From assembly GCF_900100315.1 (NCBI RefSeq), contig NZ_FNFF01000013.1:1-64000 (forward strand): 64,000 bases of DNA, in the 5' to 3' direction. Positions 61,180-64,000 of the stretch are shown here, piece after piece. The stretch is from Streptomyces indicus (lineage in GTDB: Bacteria; Actinomycetota; Actinomycetes; Streptomycetales; Streptomycetaceae). The notes under the pieces were generated by a model. The model saw only the letters and a program-made list of their open reading frames with translations. It was not told where the DNA came from and searched no databases. Each line of letters opens with the position of its first letter. Position 1 is the stretch's first letter. The translations under genes and the position numbers were made by a program.

Positions 61180-62927
61180 TCGGCCTCATCTCCGCGACGG
61201 CCGCGGGAGCGGCGGCGAGCGCCCGACTCGCCGCCGCCTGGCCCGGGCGGGTCCGGGTGTACGAGGGCCCGGTGGGCCCGGCCGTGCAGCGGGCGTTCGG
61301 CGAGTGCGCCCAGGTGGTGTGCTTCCTCGCCGTCGGCGCGACCGTACGGCTGCTCGCGCCGCTGCTGTCCGACAAGGCCACCGACCCGGGTGTGGTGTGC
61401 GTGGACGAGGCGGGCCGGTTCGCCGTGTCCCTGGTCGGCGGCCACGGCGGCGGGGCGAACGCGTTGGCGCACGAGGTGGCCGAGGTGCTCGGCGCCGAGC
61501 CGGTGGTGACGACGGCGACGGACGCCGTGGGCATGGCCGGCCTCGACACGCTCGGCCTGCCCGTCGAGGGCGATGTGGCGGGGGTGAGCCGGGCGATCCT
61601 GGACGGCGAACCCGTCGAACTGAGCGCGGACTTCGGCTGGCCGCTGCCTGCGTTGCCGCCCAACGTACGGGCGGTCGAGGTGGGTTCGGCCAGCACGGAT
61701 CTCCGCGCCCGCCTCCACCTCACCGACCGCACCGTCGAACTAGGCGCGCACGAGGTCGTGTTGCGTCCGCCCTCCCTCGTCGTCGGGGTCGGTGCCTCCA
61801 AGAGCGCCCCCGTGGACGAGGTGCTCGGGCTCATCACCGAGACGCTCGCGGACGCCGGTCTGAGCGTCCGCTCCGTCGCCCGTCTCGCCACGGTCGACGC
61901 CAAGGCGGACGAGCCCGGGATCGTCGAGGCGGCCGCGCGGCTCGGGGTGCCGGTCGTGACCTACGGCGCCGAGGAACTGGCCGCGGTGGCCGTACCCAAC
62001 CCCTCCGACGCTCCCCTGGCGGCCGTCGGCACCCCCTCCGTCGCGGAGGCGGCGGCGCTGGCCGGGGGCGGACAACTCCTCGTGCCCAAGCGGAAGTCGA
62101 CGCCCGAGGGGCGTGCCGCGATGGCCACCTGCGCGGTGGTCAGGACGGCGGCGCGCGGGCGGCTCGCGGTCGTCGGGCTCGGCCCCGGCGCGCGCGATCT
62201 GCTCACCCCCCGCGCCAAGGACGAACTGCGCCGCGCCGCCGTCCTGGTGGGCCTCGACCAGTACGTGGACCAGATCCGCGACCTGCTCAGGCCCGGCACG
62301 GTGGTCCTGGAGTCCGGGCTCGGCGCCGAGGAGGAGCGGGCCCGTACCGCCGTGGCCGAGGCGCGCAAGGGGCAGGCCGTCGCCCTGATCGGCTCCGGGG
62401 ACGCGGGGGTGTACGCGATGGCCTCGCCCGCGCTCGCGGAGGCCGGGGACGACATCGACATCGTCGGGGTGCCGGGCGTCACCGCCGCCCTCGCGGCCGG
62501 AGCCCTGCTCGGTGCTCCGCTCGGGCACGACCATGTGTCGATCAGCCTCTCCGATCTGCACACGCCGTGGGAGGTGATCGAGCGCCGGGTGCGGGCGGCG
62601 GCCGAGGCGGATCTCGTCGTCACCTTCTACAACCCGCGCAGCCGGGGCCGCGACTGGCAGCTCCCGAAAGCCCTCGGGATCCTCGCCGAGCACCGCGCAC
62701 CGCGCACACCGGTGGGCGTCGTGCGCAACGCCTCGCGTGCAGACGAGTCCGTACGCCTGTCGACGCTGGCCGCGCTCGACCCGGCGACCGTCGACATGAT
62801 GACGGTGGTCACGGTCGGGAACACGGCCACGCGCGAGATAGCCGGCCGCATGGTCACCCCGCGCGGCTACCGCTGGCAGCAGGAGCCCACCGCGGCCCGT
62901 ACCGAGGCGACGGAGGCCGGCCGATGA
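61176..62927 (+). CDS. cobJ: CbiG-CobJ fusion: cobalt-precorrin-5A hydrolase / precorrin-3B C17-methyltransferase
   Basis: A 583-residue two-enzyme protein. Residues 1-325 are CbiG-like (FLAVGATVRLLAPLLSDKATDPGVV, then the C-terminal VGVGASKSAPVDEVL block). Residues 327-583 are the ring-contracting methylase CobJ/CbiH (AVVGLGPGARDLLTPRA, LIGSGDAGVYAMA, VPGVTAALAAGALLGAPLGHD, FYNPRSRGRDWQ). GTG 61176 has GAAGGAG upstream and overlaps the cobL stop. The presence of CbiG, an anaerobic-route enzyme, beside CobN, a late-cobalt enzyme, is notable. Confidence 0.94.
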   Translation: MIGLISATAAGAAASARLAAAWPGRVRVYEGPVGPAVQRAFGECAQVVCFLAVGATVRLLAPLLSDKATDPGVVCVDEAGRFAVSLVGGHGGGANALAHEVAEVLGAEPVVTTATDAVGMAGLDTLGLPVEGDVAGVSRAILDGEPVELSADFGWPLPALPPNVRAVEVGSASTDLRARLHLTDRTVELGAHEVVLRPPSLVVGVGASKSAPVDEVLGLITETLADAGLSVRSVARLATVDAKADEPGIVEAAARLGVPVVTYGAEELAAVAVPNPSDAPLAAVGTPSVAEAAALAGGGQLLVPKRKSTPEGRAAMATCAVVRTAARGRLAVVGLGPGARDLLTPRAKDELRRAAVLVGLDQYVDQIRDLLRPGTVVLESGLGAEEERARTAVAEARKGQAVALIGSGDAGVYAMASPALAEAGDDIDIVGVPGVTAALAAGALLGAPLGHDHVSISLSDLHTPWEVIERRVRAAAEADLVVTFYNPRSRGRDWQLPKALGILAEHRAPRTPVGVVRNASRADESVRLSTLAALDPATVDMMTVVTVGNTATREIAGRMVTPRGYRWQQEPTAARTEATEAGR

Positions 62928-64000
62928 GCACCCTGGATCCGCGCCTCGGTGACGGTACGGCGCAGGCGCACCCGCCCGCGTACGAACGGGTCGTGCACCC
63001 CATCGAGCAGGAGTCCTTCCGCAGACTGCGCGCGCGGCTCGACACCTCGCACTTCCCTCCGCTGACCCGGGCGGTCGTCGAGCGGGTCATCCACTCGGCC
63101 GCCGACCTCGACTACGCCACGGATCTCGTCACCGACGAGGCCGCGCTCGTGCCCGCGCACGCCGCGCTGCACGCGGGCGCGCCCGTGGTGGTGGACGTGG
63201 AGATGGTCGCGGCGGGCATCACGCGGCGGGACACGGTCTGCCGGCTCAAGGAGGCCAGGTCCGGGCCGGGCCTGACCCGCTCGGCGCACGCCGTCCGGCT
63301 CGCCTACGAGCAGGTCGGACCGGGCGCCTTGTGGGTGATCGGCTGTGCGCCCACCGCGCTCGAGGAGCTCCTGACGCTGGACGCCCGGCCCGCTCTGGTG
63401 ATCGGTCTGCCCGTCGGGTTCGTCGGGGCGACCGAGTCCAAGGCGGCGCTGCGCGAGAGCGGGCTGCCCGCCGTCAGCAACATCTCCGAGAAGGGCGGCT
63501 CCGCGGTGGCCGCCGCCGCGCTCAACGCCCTGCTCTACCACCCGCCGGGCCCTCAACCCCGAGGCCCCGGCACCCACCGCACCACACGCACACCCGCACC
63601 ACCCCCGTACGAAGGAGACCCAGTGAGTACCACCGCTCCCGCCCTGCTCGTCGCAGGGCACGGCACCCGCGACGATGCCGGAGCCGAGGCATTCCGGTCG
63701 TTCGTCGAGGAGTTGGGCCGCCGCCACCCCGAGCTGACCGTCGCCGGCGGCTTCATCGAGCTCTCGCCGCCGCCGCTCGGCGAGGCGGTGACGGGCCTGG
63801 TGGAGCAGGGTGTACGCCGGTTCGCCGCCGTCCCGCTGATGCTCGTGTCCGCCGGGCACGCCAAGGGCGACATACCCGCGGCGCTGGCCCGTGAGAAGGA
63901 ACGGCACCCCGGCATCTCGTACACCTACGGCCGCCCGCTGGGCCCGCACCCCGCGCTGCTCTCGGTCCTGGAGCGGCGGGTCGACGAGGTGCGCGGGGAC
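62924..64000 (+). CDS. cobH: CobH-CbiX fusion reading frame: precorrin-8X methylmutase joined to sirohydrochlorin chelatase (3' truncated by the window)
   Basis: One frame of 359 codons, open at the window end. Residues 1-208 are CobH: catalytic His57 in ERVIHSAA, DVEMVAAGITRR and GLPVGFVGATESKAALRESG. It migrates the C11 methyl to C12. After a Pro/Arg/Thr linker (about 207-233), the frame enters a CbiX-type chelatase (LLVAGHGTRDD, LMLVSAGHAKGDIP, both with metal-site His). A complete ribosome site (GAAGGAG) and an in-frame GTG at 63623 lie at the junction, and a TGA in another frame overlaps that GTG. The genes were therefore probably once separate and GTGA-coupled, and an indel joined them. 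Separate CbiX may still be made. Confidence 0.85.
   Translation, partial: MSTLDPRLGDGTAQAHPPAYERVVHPIEQESFRRLRARLDTSHFPPLTRAVVERVIHSAADLDYATDLVTDEAALVPAHAALHAGAPVVVDVEMVAAGITRRDTVCRLKEARSGPGLTRSAHAVRLAYEQVGPGALWVIGCAPTALEELLTLDARPALVIGLPVGFVGATESKAALRESGLPAVSNISEKGGSAVAAAALNALLYHPPGPQPRGPGTHRTTRTPAPPPYEGDPVSTTAPALLVAGHGTRDDAGAEAFRSFVEELGRRHPELTVAGGFIELSPPPLGEAVTGLVEQGVRRFAAVPLMLVSAGHAKGDIPAALAREKERHPGISYTYGRPLGPHPALLSVLERRVDEVRGD
63623..64000 (+). CDS. cbiX: Sirohydrochlorin chelatase CbiX (internal start, partial)
   Basis: Alternative product of the fused frame from GTG 63623, with GAAGGAG eight bases upstream. It begins STTAPALLVAGHGTRDD. His in AGHGT and His in SAGHAKGD are the metal ligands of the family, which inserts cobalt or iron into sirohydrochlorin. 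At least 126 residues are in the window; the end lies outside. It duplicates the 3' part of the fused entry and is listed because its own translation start is intact. Confidence 0.7.
   Translation, partial: MSTTAPALLVAGHGTRDDAGAEAFRSFVEELGRRHPELTVAGGFIELSPPPLGEAVTGLVEQGVRRFAAVPLMLVSAGHAKGDIPAALAREKERHPGISYTYGRPLGPHPALLSVLERRVDEVRGD

Overview
The window is chromosomal DNA of a Streptomyces or a very close actinomycete. The evidence is very high GC with strong G/C at third codon positions, many GTG and TTG starts, NTGA start/stop overlaps, hairpin terminators without U-tracts, and a gene set typical of the genus (InhA-like FabI, TldD/TldE, DUF3099, P10-family and DUF6286 proteins, a cobalamin operon behind a B12 riboswitch). 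I see no insertion sequence, prophage, CRISPR array, tRNA or rRNA.

Layout. 1-9.1 kb: fabG-fabI, tldD-tldE, tyrS, small membrane proteins and moaA. 9.1-15.5 kb: the acetate symporter pair, a secreted subtilase, a cytochrome P450 and a CopD-like membrane protein. 15.5-18.2 kb: a minus-strand unit of an alkylglycerol monooxygenase-like hydroxylase, a lysoplasmalogenase-like protein and a zinc alcohol dehydrogenase, which together look like an ether-lipid breakdown module. 18.3-24.5 kb: a Clp-N protein, a VIT/CCC1 transporter, and a four-gene catabolic unit (acetoacetate-decarboxylase-like protein, SDR, two amidohydrolases) opposite a TetR regulator with a clear palindromic operator. 24.5-31.1 kb: an exonuclease, a zinc-finger protein, SURF1, an SDR, the Asp23/AmaP envelope cluster and a divergent P10-family protein. 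31.1-44.8 kb: enoyl-CoA hydratase, an HTH protein, an ABC-F protein with a predicted leaderless leader peptide, a metallopeptidase, a phosphatase, an aldolase and a GH25 muramidase. 44.9-46.5 kb: a PiT phosphate transporter behind a PHO box. 46.6-64 kb: cobalamin riboswitch, then cobD, cobQ, cobN, chelatase, cobO, cobB, cobI, a reversed ZIP transporter, cobM, cobL, cbiG-cobJ and a cobH-cbiX fusion that runs off the window.

Most unusual is what sits at gene junctions. At several tightly coupled junctions (tldD/tldE, asp23/DUF2273, cobN/chelatase, amidohydrolase/VIT) there is a short extra ORF of 10-39 codons. It opens on or near the upstream stop and closes on an NTGA overlap with the next start, so translational coupling is kept through the inserted DNA. 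Two of these carry obvious duplications: a copied TldD tail, and six 9-bp repeats encoding Leu-Val-Thr. At the cobH/cbiX junction the overlap is broken and the two genes read as one frame. tldE appears to have a one-base deletion that replaces its C-terminus.
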